Notes under the pieces: model-generated | What the model was told of the DNA's origin: nothing | The model's input: only the letters and a program-made list of their open reading frames with translations | Database searches by the model: none | Assembly: GCF_002245895.1 (NCBI RefSeq) | Contig: NZ_NPJZ01000001.1 | Span: forward strand, 496,001 to 560,000 | Origin: Rhodococcus sp. OK302 | GTDB taxonomy: Bacteria > Actinomycetota > Actinomycetes > Mycobacteriales > Mycobacteriaceae | Length of the DNA stretch: 64,000 nt | Direction: 5' to 3' | In this document: piece by piece, positions 45,182 through 54,302 of the stretch | How the letters are laid out: every line of letters starts with the position of its first letter | Position numbering within the stretch: position 1 is the first letter of the stretch | Position numbers and translations under genes: made by a program

Positions 45182-45736
45182 ATGGCTCTAGTTTTGCCCG
45201 GACGCTCGAGCGTTGTCCGATCCGTCAGCGACGTCGTGCACTGGTCCGCATCTGCAGTAATTTTTGCGGTCACGCTCCCATCGCGCCTCGACGCGCTACT
45301 GGTGAGCGTCGAACGACTGGTCGCCAGAATTGGCCAGATAGCCGAGAACGCCGATCGCGTCGTTGTCGGCGTCGCCTCCGTAACTGTCCGCGCTGAAACT
45401 CTGGTCGAAGCCGTCGAACAAACTTCGGACATTGCTCAACAGCTCCTCGAACTGTACGAACCCCTCGCTGTACAACTGGCACCGTTAGCTGCGAGGTTTG
45501 CCAACGACATCAGCGAAGCCGAAGTCAGTGCCGCGATCAAACTGATCGACCAACTCCCGGAACTCACCGAACGAGTAACGGCAGTCCTGCCGATTCTCGC
45601 GACATTGGACTCGGTATCCCCCGAGATCCACGAACTTCTCAGTGTCGTCAAAGACCTCCGCCAGGCGATCGTCGGGGTGCCGGGATTCGGCTTCTTCCGG
45701 CGACGGGGCGAAGCAAAAGACGTTCCAGCACAATAG
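45182..45736 (+). CDS. Hypothetical helical protein
   Basis: The 184-residue protein is predicted almost entirely helical, with heptad-like stretches (ALLVSVERLVARIGQIAENADRVVVGVASVTV) suggesting a coiled coil. A weakly hydrophobic segment lies near the N-terminus, and a Gly/Phe/Arg patch near the end (GVPGFGFFRRRG). Actinobacterial relatives exist under uninformative names; I assign no function. It is divergent from ogt. Confidence 0.7.
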   Translation: MALVLPGRSSVVRSVSDVVHWSASAVIFAVTLPSRLDALLVSVERLVARIGQIAENADRVVVGVASVTVRAETLVEAVEQTSDIAQQLLELYEPLAVQLAPLAARFANDISEAEVSAAIKLIDQLPELTERVTAVLPILATLDSVSPEIHELLSVVKDLRQAIVGVPGFGFFRRRGEAKDVPAQ

Positions 45737-45998
45737 AATCCAAACCCGGACCGGGCCAATCAATCCCTCGCCTCGAAGGCCATTTTCGTTCAATCGCCGA
45801 GAACGAACGTAAACCTCACATCGCATCCCATTTGAGTAACAATTCCGATGTGGCGAACTGTTGTACACAGAGCACTCTCGTGTCGTAATCTGACTGCGCG
45901 AGACGAGAAGTCCAGCCGCAGAACGCAGGTCACTTCCGCTCGTTCGAAGAATGGACCAGCCAACATACCCGTCTCGTTCGCCGACCACCGGAGGATTG

Positions 45999-47297
45999 AT
46001 GCCTCAACCAGGTGCTTTTCGCTTCCATCTCGAACGAATCGCATTGGTGGCGATGGTTCTCGCCGTGGTGAGTGCGACGTTCTCGTCTACGGCGGCAGTC
46101 GCCGAGTCCAGCGGCGCTGATACTGCGACGGGAAGCACCAGCTCCGTCACCGGGCCGAGCGACGATGAAGGGGTCGACCCCAACAACTACGGCGCAGAGT
46201 GTCCCGGCACCTTGATCGTCGGAGTCTCCGGTGCATCTGATTCGTCGGCCGATCGCAATCCGTTGACAGACGCCGCGGTACAAGGGGGATCCAACTGGTT
46301 GAAAAACGTCACGGTGCCCACCGGTGCACATCTCCAGGACGAACCTGGAACTATCGGGTGGATGTACGTACCATATCCGTCGACGTACGGGGTAGGCCTC
46401 TTTGATCCTGTTCCCACATACCAAGATTCGATGGCCGCCGGAGTTGAGTCGACAAACCGACTTCTCGAGGACAACAAGATCAAATGCGGAGACGCGACAA
46501 AATATGTTCTGCTCGGATACAGCGTCGGCGGCGAAGTCGTGGAACGGGTGGCGCGCGACATCGGTCATCGTGACGGGACATCGCCAATCGGTCCGGATGA
46601 CATCGCCGGCGTCATGCTCGTCGGCGACCCGTATCGGCCCACCGGCACGCCAACGTTGGGCCAACCCGGGCCAGCCGGCGGCGGCTTCATGTCACAGGAA
46701 CCAGCCGACTACGGTGCGCTCGCCGGCAAGGTTCAATCTGCTTGTCGGCCTTACGACATGGCGTGTGATGCACCGAAAAACATTGCGATACTGCAACTCA
46801 CTCTCGGAGTGCTCGGTCAACTGCATTTCACCGTCGCCGACCTCGGCCAGACGTTCGTCGACTTCGGCAATGCCGTCAGGACCATGGCAGCCAAATCCAT
46901 CGTCTACATAAGCGCACATCCCGGATGGTTCGACTCCGACGAGTCGTTCCTCGACGTCGCACTGAAAACCTCGAATCAAACCTTCGATCCCGACGGACCG
47001 AACAATGACATCCCATTGACCGATGCCGAAATCGTCGACGCGTTCAAGTGGGCCATGGGACCGGGGGCCGACGTGGTGCAAGCAAAAATTCACGCCGACG
47101 GCCCCCGGTTCATCGAAGACAACAGTGGCATCTTCGAAGTGGTGACCAAGCCGTACATCTTCCTCGGATTCATCCAGCACATCTTCTACTGGAACAACAA
47201 TCCGAACGACCCGTGGTACTGGGAGAGTGAGCGGATCGTCGATTGGATAACCACGCTAGCGAGAACTCAGCACGTCCTCGACCGCTCCGGAAACTGA
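45999..47297 (+). CDS. Exported cutinase-like / PE-PPE-type serine hydrolase
   Basis: The 432-residue protein has a Sec signal peptide (IALVAMVLAVVSATFSSTAAVA) with likely cleavage after AVA. The alpha/beta-hydrolase domain has nucleophile elbow GYSVGG (Ser175), as in mycobacterial cutinase-like and PE-PPE hydrolases. Candidate Asp and His residues occur downstream but are not obvious. Such proteins act on esters in the envelope or outside the cell. The frame continues upstream, but the ATG at 45999 follows GGAGG. It converges with the SDR gene at 47302. Confidence 0.8.
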   Translation: MPQPGAFRFHLERIALVAMVLAVVSATFSSTAAVAESSGADTATGSTSSVTGPSDDEGVDPNNYGAECPGTLIVGVSGASDSSADRNPLTDAAVQGGSNWLKNVTVPTGAHLQDEPGTIGWMYVPYPSTYGVGLFDPVPTYQDSMAAGVESTNRLLEDNKIKCGDATKYVLLGYSVGGEVVERVARDIGHRDGTSPIGPDDIAGVMLVGDPYRPTGTPTLGQPGPAGGGFMSQEPADYGALAGKVQSACRPYDMACDAPKNIAILQLTLGVLGQLHFTVADLGQTFVDFGNAVRTMAAKSIVYISAHPGWFDSDESFLDVALKTSNQTFDPDGPNNDIPLTDAEIVDAFKWAMGPGADVVQAKIHADGPRFIEDNSGIFEVVTKPYIFLGFIQHIFYWNNNPNDPWYWESERIVDWITTLARTQHVLDRSGN

Positions 47298-47301
47298 ATG
47301 C

Positions 47302-48039
47302 TCAGGCCCGATAGCCGTCGGTTCCGGCCCGGGTCATCACAACCTTCGGAACAACTGCGCGAGCCGACAACCGGAGGAGGCCGTCCACCAGTTCGACGAT
47401 GTCGTCAACCTTGATCATCGTGTCCGGAGGGATCCGATCCTGGGTCCAGGCAGACATGTCGGTGTCGACATATCCCGGAGCAATCGCGGTGGCACTGATG
47501 CCATTTCCGGATTCTTCGGCATTGAACGCCTCGACCATCGATATCAACGCAGCCTTCGTCGCACCGTAAACAGCGAGCCCACTTTCGGCGTACACCCCGG
47601 CCATCGATGACAGGGTAATAACTTTCGCCCCAGCGTCGAGATCATTGTCAGCTGCGGCCCGCAGCAACGGCAACGCTGCCTGGAGCAGCGCGAACGGCGT
47701 ACGAAGATTCACCGCCACGGTTTTGTCGAAGCGCCGCATGGGGTAGTCCGCAACGCTCCCACTTGTTCCCACGCCCGCATTGAGAATCAAAGCGCGCATG
47801 GAATCGAACCGATCACCGTGAACCGCAACGAGTTCCGCAGCGAAATCCTCATTCGCCATATCTCCGGCAACTACGACGACGTCGGGAGATCCCGCGCTAC
47901 GCAGTCCCTCGGCGACCACTTCGAGCTTTTCACTGTCCCGGGCCGTGATCGTCAGCCCGTAGCCGAGCGTCGCAAGACGCGTCGCAATTCCCAATCCGAT
48001 ACCTTTGGATGCACCGGTGACGAGTGCTGACCTACTCAT
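47302..48039 (-). CDS. Short-chain dehydrogenase/reductase
   Basis: The 245-residue SDR has TGASKGIG (cofactor), NAGVG, the serine-containing ITLSSMAG and the catalytic YGATK. It is last in an operon with an APH-type kinase and an acyl-CoA dehydrogenase, overlapping the kinase stop by ATGA. By analogy with the levulinate (lva) pathway it may interconvert 4-oxo- and 4-hydroxyacyl-CoA; this is inferred from gene content. Confidence 0.87.
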   Translation of the reverse strand: MSRSALVTGASKGIGLGIATRLATLGYGLTITARDSEKLEVVAEGLRSAGSPDVVVVAGDMANEDFAAELVAVHGDRFDSMRALILNAGVGTSGSVADYPMRRFDKTVAVNLRTPFALLQAALPLLRAAADNDLDAGAKVITLSSMAGVYAESGLAVYGATKAALISMVEAFNAEESGNGISATAIAPGYVDTDMSAWTQDRIPPDTMIKVDDIVELVDGLLRLSARAVVPKVVMTRAGTDGYRA

Positions 48040-49061
48040 TCAAATTTTCCGTTCAACGCATTCAATCCAGCTGAGATAAGTTCCGGCACAGAAGATGCTG
48101 CGGTATCAAACCCTCCGCCTACTGTCGCTCCGGCACGGAACCGGTGATCGATTCCTTGCGCAATCACGGCCAGCTTGAAGAAGCCGAGAGCCATGTAGAA
48201 GTTCCAGTCGGTGAGCTCGCGGCCCGAGACCGTCGAATACCGCTGGGCCAGATCGACAACGGACGGCAACGACGGACTGGTCCAGGCTGCCGGCTCGCCC
48301 AGGACCAGATCCAATGCGGGATGCCGGTAGACGCACATCATGGCAATGTCGGACAGCGGATCGCCGAGCGTGGCGAGTTCCCAGTCCACAACTGCTGCAA
48401 CCTTTGTGACGTCGCCAGCGGCAAGAATTGTGTTGTCGATCCGGAAATCGCCGTGCACGATCGACGATTCCGATTGCGCCGGAATCAGTTCCGACAACTT
48501 CGACGCCAACCGGTCGACATCAACAGAATCTTGCGTCTTCACCCGACCCCACTGCCCCGACCACAGCTTCACCTGACGCGCCACGTAACCCTGTGGACGG
48601 CCCAATTCGCCGAGGCCAACGGCGTTGTAGTCGACGTCATGGAGAGCAGCCAGCACTCGTACCAATTCGTCGGCGCACTGCGCGATCTGAACTGCGGGAA
48701 CGGCATCGAGCTCGGACTTGGTTCGAATCACCTGCCCCTCGATAAACTCGACGACAGTAAAGGACGCCCCCATCACCGATGCGTCCTCACACAGCGCCAC
48801 CGTGGGAGCCACCGGCACTGCGGTGCCCTGTAGAGCGGAAGTGATCCGGAACTCGCGCGCAACGTCATGCGCGGACGGCGTCAAACCTGCCGTAGGCGGA
48901 CGACGCACAATCCAACTCGAGGCGTCGTCGTAAATCCCATAGGTCAGGTTGGATTTGCCGCCGGAGATCAACTCCGCACGCAGATCACCGACGACCGCGA
49001 CGTCGGAATCGATCAGATACTTCTGCAGAGCTGGGAGATCCAGGCCGGGAAACTCGCTCAT
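48036..49061 (-). CDS. Aminoglycoside-phosphotransferase-fold kinase, ACAD-associated
   Basis: The 341-residue kinase-fold protein has the Brenner-type catalytic motif IVHGDFRIDN and the metal-binding VVDWELATLGDPLSD. These are typical of the subfamily next to, or fused with, acyl-CoA dehydrogenases, as in human ACAD10/11 and LvaA of Pseudomonas putida. Relatives phosphorylate 4-hydroxyacyl-CoA so that the partner enzyme can remove phosphate. It overlaps both neighbours by 4 bases. Antibiotic resistance is unlikely from this context. Confidence 0.88.
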   Translation of the reverse strand: MSEFPGLDLPALQKYLIDSDVAVVGDLRAELISGGKSNLTYGIYDDASSWIVRRPPTAGLTPSAHDVAREFRITSALQGTAVPVAPTVALCEDASVMGASFTVVEFIEGQVIRTKSELDAVPAVQIAQCADELVRVLAALHDVDYNAVGLGELGRPQGYVARQVKLWSGQWGRVKTQDSVDVDRLASKLSELIPAQSESSIVHGDFRIDNTILAAGDVTKVAAVVDWELATLGDPLSDIAMMCVYRHPALDLVLGEPAAWTSPSLPSVVDLAQRYSTVSGRELTDWNFYMALGFFKLAVIAQGIDHRFRAGATVGGGFDTAASSVPELISAGLNALNGKFE

Positions 49062-50269
49062 CGCGCACCGTCACGAGCGGCGCGACGCGCTGCGCCGACA
49101 GTGCGCTTGGCAATTGCCCAGCGGTGAACTTCGGACGGTCCGTCGTACACACGGAACGGGCGAACTTCGCGGGAGAGTCGCGCCAATGGCAGATCCTCGG
49201 AAACTCCCATGCCGCCGCACATTTGAACGGAGTTGTCGACAATGCGGAAGATTGCCTCAGCGGCAAACGTCTTGGCGATCGAGGTGGAGTTGCTCGCATA
49301 CCCACCCTGATCAAGCTCCCAGCAGGCCTGAACCAGCAAAGCACGGCTGGCGGCGATGTCGATCTCGTTGTCCGCGATCATCTTCTGGATCATTCCGAGA
49401 TCACCGAGCTTGGATCCGAAGCCTTCACGCTCCGCAACACGCGCGACGGCGATGTCGTGACCGCGACGTGCGGCGCCGAGCCAACGCATGACGTGCGTCA
49501 TGCGTGCGGGGCCGAGGCGCACCTGTGCGTAGGCGAAACCCTGGTCGACCTCACCCAGAACAGCCTCGTCCGGAACGAAGAGATCCTCGAATGTGACCTC
49601 GCAGTGTCCACCGATCATGGACTTGTCGAGCGTGCCGATGTGACGGCCCACGATCAATCCGGGAGTACCTGCGGGTGCGAGAAACATTGTGGCACCGCCA
49701 CGTTGACCGGGTTCACCCGAAGTCCGGGCCATGATGATGAAGAACCCTGCACCGTCGGCGCCGGTGATGAACCACTTCTTGCCGTTGATCTTCCAGCCGC
49801 CCGGAGCCTTTTCTGCTCGGGTATTCAATGCAGCGGGGTCCGACCCTGCACCGGGTGCGGGTTCCGTCATCGCAAAAGCGGAACGCATGTCGCCACGAGC
49901 CAAAGGAGCGAGGAACTGTTCTTTCTGCGCGGCGCTCGCCACGTGAGCAAGCATGTGGACGTTGCCCTCGTCAGGCGCGGCAATATTCAGCGCGGTGGGG
50001 CCGAAGAGCGAGTATCCGGCTTCCTCGAAAACCGGCGCCCGATCACTCATGTTCAGCCCGTGTCCGCCGTATTCGATCGGCGCATGGGGAGCAAAGACAC
50101 CGGCGGTCCGGGCCGCATCCTGCATCTCGATACGAAGAGCGTCGCCGCCGGCAACCGCGATGTCGCCGCCGTGCTTGTCTTCGATCGGGAGAACTACGTC
50201 GCGAGTGAAGGCGCGCGTCTTCTCGATCAGCGCCGTCACCTCCGGTGCATACGTCAGATCGATTGCCAC
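49058..50269 (-). CDS. Acyl-CoA dehydrogenase (ACAD10/11- or LvaC-like context)
   Basis: The 403-residue acyl-CoA dehydrogenase shows FAMTEPAPGAGSDPAAL, INGKKWFITGADGAGF and a C-terminal CGGMGVSEDLPLARLSREVR followed by VYDGPSEVHRWAIA. GTG at 50269 has GGAGGT six bases ahead; the ATG at 50272 is too close to it but possible. It is first gene of the ACAD-kinase-SDR operon, behind a 20-base palindrome at 50291 and a TetR gene. Confidence 0.92.
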   Translation of the reverse strand: MAIDLTYAPEVTALIEKTRAFTRDVVLPIEDKHGGDIAVAGGDALRIEMQDAARTAGVFAPHAPIEYGGHGLNMSDRAPVFEEAGYSLFGPTALNIAAPDEGNVHMLAHVASAAQKEQFLAPLARGDMRSAFAMTEPAPGAGSDPAALNTRAEKAPGGWKINGKKWFITGADGAGFFIIMARTSGEPGQRGGATMFLAPAGTPGLIVGRHIGTLDKSMIGGHCEVTFEDLFVPDEAVLGEVDQGFAYAQVRLGPARMTHVMRWLGAARRGHDIAVARVAEREGFGSKLGDLGMIQKMIADNEIDIAASRALLVQACWELDQGGYASNSTSIAKTFAAEAIFRIVDNSVQMCGGMGVSEDLPLARLSREVRPFRVYDGPSEVHRWAIAKRTVGAARRAARDGAR

Positions 50270-50290
50270 CATCCACCTCCAAGTTAGACC

Positions 50291-50310
50291 GACCGAACGA
50301 TCGCTCGGTC
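50291..50310. promoter_or_regulatory. Palindromic operator candidate upstream of the ACAD-kinase-SDR operon
   Basis: GACCGAACGATCGCTCGGTC is a 20-base palindrome with one mismatched pair, 21 bases upstream of the dehydrogenase start. This form is common for TetR regulators of acyl-CoA metabolism. The TetR gene at 50373-50999 is the obvious candidate. Confidence 0.65.
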
Positions 50311-50355
50311 TATGCACTGTGGCATACCGGCACCTCAGCGGTCAACCACTCAAAT

Positions 50356-50399
50356 CCGCTTCGCACCCACAACTACATCCCCACCCGCTTCGCACCCAC
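50356..50399. repeat. Direct repeat at the 3' end of the TetR gene
   Basis: CCGCTTCGCACCCAC occurs at 50356-50370 and 50385-50399, a 29-base period. One copy encodes the C-terminal VGAKRVG of the TetR protein and the other lies just past its stop, which looks like a small tandem duplication. Confidence 0.6.
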
Positions 50400-50999
50400 C
50401 GTGCACCTCGCTATGCCCAAATACCGCTCCACCAACTCATCCGGCGACAACTCGCCGTCCGGCCGGTACCACTGCGCCACCGCCACACACATCGTCACGA
50501 CAGCCCGACTCGCATCCTCGGGATAAGCGGCATCGAACACGCCGGACCCCACCCCGTCCCGCACGATCCGATCAACCTGCTTCTGCTGCGCATCACGTTG
50601 AGCGATGTATTTCGCCCGACCCTCCGGTTCCATACTCCGAAGTTCCGACGACGCCACGAAGGACTGCTCACGTCGAAACATGTGGAAGCGCAACAAGGAT
50701 TCGATGACGGCGTCGAAACGATCCGAAGGATCCGTACCTGCTTCCGTCTCCGCAACACCGGTTCGTTCGAGCAACTCCCCCATGACAACCGTCGTCAAGC
50801 CGATCAACAACGCCTGCTTCGACGGGTAATGGTGGTAGAGCCCTGGCACGGAAAGCCCGGCTCGTGCAGCGATGTCTCGAATCGATGCACCGTGGTACCC
50901 CTGTTCGACAAACGCTTCCAATGCTGCCGCGAGGGGCTTGGGCAGACCCAGGTCTTCGTATTGCCGCCAGGATCCGCGCGTCGCGGGTTCGTTCGTCAT
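50373..50999 (-). CDS. TetR-family transcriptional regulator
   Basis: The 208-residue protein has the TetR helix-turn-helix FVEQGYHGASIRDIAARAGLSVPGLYHHYPSK and a helical ligand domain. It lies upstream of the ACAD-kinase-SDR operon on the same strand, 104 bases before its start, with the palindrome at 50291 in between. A role in sensing the pathway's acyl-CoA is likely but inferred. Confidence 0.88.
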   Translation of the reverse strand: MTNEPATRGSWRQYEDLGLPKPLAAALEAFVEQGYHGASIRDIAARAGLSVPGLYHHYPSKQALLIGLTTVVMGELLERTGVAETEAGTDPSDRFDAVIESLLRFHMFRREQSFVASSELRSMEPEGRAKYIAQRDAQQKQVDRIVRDGVGSGVFDAAYPEDASRAVVTMCVAVAQWYRPDGELSPDELVERYLGIARCTVGAKRVGM

Positions 51000-51087
51000 A
51001 CCCGATACCGTAGATCCACTTGTGCTGACACGAATATGTCGGAGCAGTTAGCTACAGTCGATGTCCATCGATAGACAGGGACCAACC

Positions 51088-51549
51088 ATGATCCACGTTC
51101 GCCATTCCGCGGTTGCTGCCGTACCCGTCGATGTCGCCTTCGCCTATATCGACGATTACCGCAATGTTCCGACGTGGATGTTCGGCGTTTCCGAGTTCGT
51201 TCCCAACGGCGAGTTCGATCAGGGCCTCGGCGCAACCTTCGATGCTGCGATGCAAATCGGCCCCAGCACGTTGCGCTCCAAGCTCGAGGTCACGGAGTGG
51301 GAGAAGGACCGCATCATCACGCTCTCAGCACTTGGGGGCGTCGCCAATTCGTCTACCTGGGAATTCACTGCGGTCGACGATTCCAACACCGAACTGTCAG
51401 TCGATTTTGCCTACAAACTTTCCGACGGACTGGCCGGCAAAGCCTTGGGCATGCTGGTCGGACCATTTGTCGAGAATGCAGTCCGGAACAGTGAAGAAAC
51501 GTTGCGTCGACACCTCGAGGCGGAGTTCGCCGCACGCGGGAAAAGCTGA
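51088..51549 (+). CDS. SRPBCC (START-like) family protein
   Basis: The 153-residue protein has the SRPBCC beta-grasp/helix pattern. It starts HSAVAAVPVDVAFAYIDDYRNVPTWMFGV and ends with an amphipathic helix (VRNSEETLRRHLEAEF). Members bind hydrophobic ligands. ATG at 51088 follows AGGGA; the upstream ATG at 51061 lacks such a site. Divergent from one TetR gene and convergent with another. Confidence 0.82.
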   Translation: MIHVRHSAVAAVPVDVAFAYIDDYRNVPTWMFGVSEFVPNGEFDQGLGATFDAAMQIGPSTLRSKLEVTEWEKDRIITLSALGGVANSSTWEFTAVDDSNTELSVDFAYKLSDGLAGKALGMLVGPFVENAVRNSEETLRRHLEAEFAARGKS

Positions 51550-51553
51550 TTGG

Positions 51554-52252
51554 TTACGGCTGTTCGGACAGCTTCAACGCGTTCGCCCAAATCCGGGTTG
51601 CTGTCTGAACCACGTCCTCGAACGGCACGGGCTTTCCGTCCGCACCAGGCTCTTCGGACACGAACACGCTGTACGCAAATCGGCTAACCATGGACGAGAG
51701 CGCTCGCGAAGCCAGAAGCGGGTCCAGTGAGCTGTCCGCTTTCCCAGCCGCCTGCAACCGTTCGATGGCTCTCGCGTTCCGATTGATGAATGTTGCGCCA
51801 CGATCGCGTCGTAGCTTCGCGAATGCCGGGTCGATGTGCGACACCTGCTCGAGCAGACCCATCAACTTGGCGTTGCGGCGGAACGCCGTCAAGTATGCGC
51901 GGTTGCTCGATTCGAGCACGGCATAAGGACTGTCTGCATCATGCGCACGACCGACGCCGGGATGAAGCATGTCTTCCTGCGCCACGGCGAGAACGGCAGC
52001 AAAAATCTGCTCTTTGTTGTCGAAATAGGTATAGAAGGAACCGGTCGAGCAGTTCGCTTCCTTGGTGATGTCCGTCAATCGCGCATCGAGATAGCCTGCA
52101 CGCTCGAACACCGTGCGCGCAGCTGCCACCAGAGATGCCCTAGTCCGGACGCCTCGCGCCGTCACCGGGAGATCACGTAGGAGCTCCGTCGCAGCCATCG
52201 ACGGCGGCGGACGGTCTTCCCAGTTCTCCTGATTTTCAACGCGAGAGGTCAC
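51554..52252 (-). CDS. TetR-family transcriptional regulator
   Basis: The 232-residue regulator has a longer N-terminal arm, then the helix-turn-helix (FERAGYLDARLTDITKEANCSTGSFYTYFDNKEQIF) and a large ligand-binding domain. GTG at 52252 is weakly supported; an ATG 18 codons in would remove the arm. It follows the SDR gene 52296 on the same strand by about 40 bases and may control it. Confidence 0.85.
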   Translation of the reverse strand: MTSRVENQENWEDRPPPSMAATELLRDLPVTARGVRTRASLVAAARTVFERAGYLDARLTDITKEANCSTGSFYTYFDNKEQIFAAVLAVAQEDMLHPGVGRAHDADSPYAVLESSNRAYLTAFRRNAKLMGLLEQVSHIDPAFAKLRRDRGATFINRNARAIERLQAAGKADSSLDPLLASRALSSMVSRFAYSVFVSEEPGADGKPVPFEDVVQTATRIWANALKLSEQP

Positions 52253-52295
52253 CCGCTACTTATACGGCAATGCCGACGGCGCCCGGGCATCGCCG

Positions 52296-53057
52296 TCAGG
52301 TGATCGTGATCCCACCGTCGACGGCAATGGTCTGTCCGGTGACGTATCCACCGGCTTCGGAAGCAAGCCACACCATGGTTGCAGCGAGTTCTTCGGGATC
52401 GCCCATCCGACCGAGAATCAGCCGGGGAGCCATCGCGTCGAGGTAGCCGTCGTTGTATTGATCGGTCATTTCCGTCTTGAAGAATCCGGGCGCGATGGCA
52501 TTGACCCGGATCCCCTTGCGCGCGCCCCACTGCTGAGCCAGATCCCGGGTCAATCCGACGATCCCCGCTTTACTCGCGGCATAGGCCGCTTGCGGAAGTC
52601 CGGCAGTGGTGAGTCCGAGGATGCTCGAGATGTTCACGATCGAACTGCCCGGCAGCATCACGCGGCCGCACGCCTGCGCAGCCCAGTAGGAGCCGTTGAG
52701 GTTGATGTCGATGACTGCCCGGAATTGATCAGGCGTCTCGCGGGTCGCCGGAACCGCAGCACCCACGCCGGCGTTGTTGACGAGCACGTCCACGCGGCCG
52801 AACTTCTCCATCGCAGCGTCGACCATATTCTGAGCCTGGGCCGGATCGACGATGTCGGTGGCTACGCACAGTGCCTCGCGGCCGGCGTCACGAACCAACT
52901 TGGCGGTGTCTTCAAGCTTGTCGATACGACGCGCGGCAAGCACGACGTCGGCGCCGGCTTCTGCGGCGGCTTTCGCAAACGCCACACCGAGACCCGACGA
53001 CGCACCGGTCACGATGACTACTCGATCGGTCAGGGAAAACTTGTCGAGAACAGACAT
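52296..53057 (-). CDS. Short-chain dehydrogenase/reductase
   Basis: The 253-residue SDR has TGASSGLG, NNAGVG, the catalytic YAASK and a C-terminal GQTIAVDGGITIT typical of classical SDRs. These oxidise or reduce hydroxyl/keto groups with NAD(P). It follows an acyl-CoA dehydrogenase by 51 bases on the same strand, so a 3-hydroxyacyl-CoA or alcohol substrate is plausible. Confidence 0.9.
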   Translation of the reverse strand: MSVLDKFSLTDRVVIVTGASSGLGVAFAKAAAEAGADVVLAARRIDKLEDTAKLVRDAGREALCVATDIVDPAQAQNMVDAAMEKFGRVDVLVNNAGVGAAVPATRETPDQFRAVIDINLNGSYWAAQACGRVMLPGSSIVNISSILGLTTAGLPQAAYAASKAGIVGLTRDLAQQWGARKGIRVNAIAPGFFKTEMTDQYNDGYLDAMAPRLILGRMGDPEELAATMVWLASEAGGYVTGQTIAVDGGITIT

Positions 53058-53108
53058 ACGCGGTGATGCTCCTTCGGTCGTCGGGCTCGGAGAGACTTTC
53101 GAACGAAA

Positions 53109-54254
53109 CTACAGGCCGAGGTCGCGGCCGATGAGTTCCTTCATGATTTCATTGGATCCTGCCCAGATCTTGGTGACGCGGGCATCCATCCACGCACGCG
53201 CTGCGCGGTACTCGGTCATGTAGCCGTAGCCACCGTGCAACTGGACGCAGTGATCGAGGATCTCGTTCTGGACCTGCGCGGTCCACCACTTGGCCTTGGC
53301 TGCGTCGATAGCGGTCAGCTCACCGGCACCGTGGGCGGCGACGCAGTTGTCGACATACGCCTGGGTTACGTCGACGCGCGTCACCAGATCTGCGAGCAGG
53401 AATTTGTTCCACTGCAACGATCCGATGGGCTGTCCGAAAGCCTTGCGGTCCTTGGCATATTGGATTGTCTCTTCGAGAATCGGGACGGCATGCGCAATGT
53501 TGGAGATAGCCGCTCCGATGCGTTCCTGCGGCAGCAACTGCATCATGTGGATGAAGCCGCCGTCGAGCTCACCGATGATGTTGTTCGACGGCACGCGGAC
53601 GTTCTCGAAGAACAGTTCGGCGGTGTCGGACTCGTGCTGGCCGACCTTGTCGAGCTTGCGGCCACGCTCGAAACCTTCCATGCCGGCTTCGACGGCAAAG
53701 AGTGTGATGCCCTTGGACTTCTTCTCCGGGCTGGTGCGAGCGGCGACGACCACGAGGTCGGCGTTGTAGCCGTTGGTGATGAAAGTCTTGGAGCCGTTGA
53801 TGATCCAGTCGTCGCCGTCCTTGACCGCGGTGGTCTTGAGGGCTGCGAGGTCGGATCCACCGGAAGGTTCGGTCATACCGATCGCGGTAAGCATTTCACC
53901 GGTACAGAACTTGGGAAGCCAACGCTGCTTCTGCTCTTCGGTGGTGAGCTTGACGAGGTAGGGCGCAACAATGTCGGCGTGGATACTGAAACTCGATGCG
54001 ACGGCGGCGCTGGCACGCGAAAGCTCTTCTATGAAAACAGCATTGAAACGGTAGTCGCCAGCTTCGCTTCCACCGTATGCCTCGGGAACCTCGAGGCCGA
54101 GGAAGCCGTTGCGGCCGGCCTTGAGCCAAATCTCACGATCGATGAAGCGCTGGTCGATCAGCTTCTCTGCGACCGGGAGGATGTTCCGGTTGACGAATTC
54201 ACGAACGGATTCGCGAAATGCCTCGTGATCGGGTCCGTACAGAGTGCGACGCAT
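53109..54254 (-). CDS. Acyl-CoA dehydrogenase
   Basis: The 381-residue enzyme has all main acyl-CoA dehydrogenase motifs in one chain: IGMTEPSGGSDLAAL, INGSKTFITNGYNADL, AFGQPIGSLQWNKF, and QLHGGYGYMTEYRAARAW with the catalytic-type Glu. Unlike the pairs near 5-9 kb it should be a homotetramer. It is divergent from the TetR gene at 54393, with a 33-base palindrome between them. Confidence 0.94.
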   Translation of the reverse strand: MRRTLYGPDHEAFRESVREFVNRNILPVAEKLIDQRFIDREIWLKAGRNGFLGLEVPEAYGGSEAGDYRFNAVFIEELSRASAAVASSFSIHADIVAPYLVKLTTEEQKQRWLPKFCTGEMLTAIGMTEPSGGSDLAALKTTAVKDGDDWIINGSKTFITNGYNADLVVVAARTSPEKKSKGITLFAVEAGMEGFERGRKLDKVGQHESDTAELFFENVRVPSNNIIGELDGGFIHMMQLLPQERIGAAISNIAHAVPILEETIQYAKDRKAFGQPIGSLQWNKFLLADLVTRVDVTQAYVDNCVAAHGAGELTAIDAAKAKWWTAQVQNEILDHCVQLHGGYGYMTEYRAARAWMDARVTKIWAGSNEIMKELIGRDLGL

Positions 54255-54302
54255 GACCGTTGCTTCCCTTCATCGCAGTACAAGCTGCGTCTCGACGCCG
54301 CC

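Noticed and set aside
48036..49061. Aminoglycoside resistance gene
   Set aside because: The kinase fold is shared, but overlap with acyl-CoA dehydrogenase and SDR genes points to acyl-CoA metabolism.
49124..50287. 387-codon plus-strand frame opposite an acyl-CoA dehydrogenase
   Set aside because: Long antisense frame caused by codon bias; the minus strand carries full family motifs.
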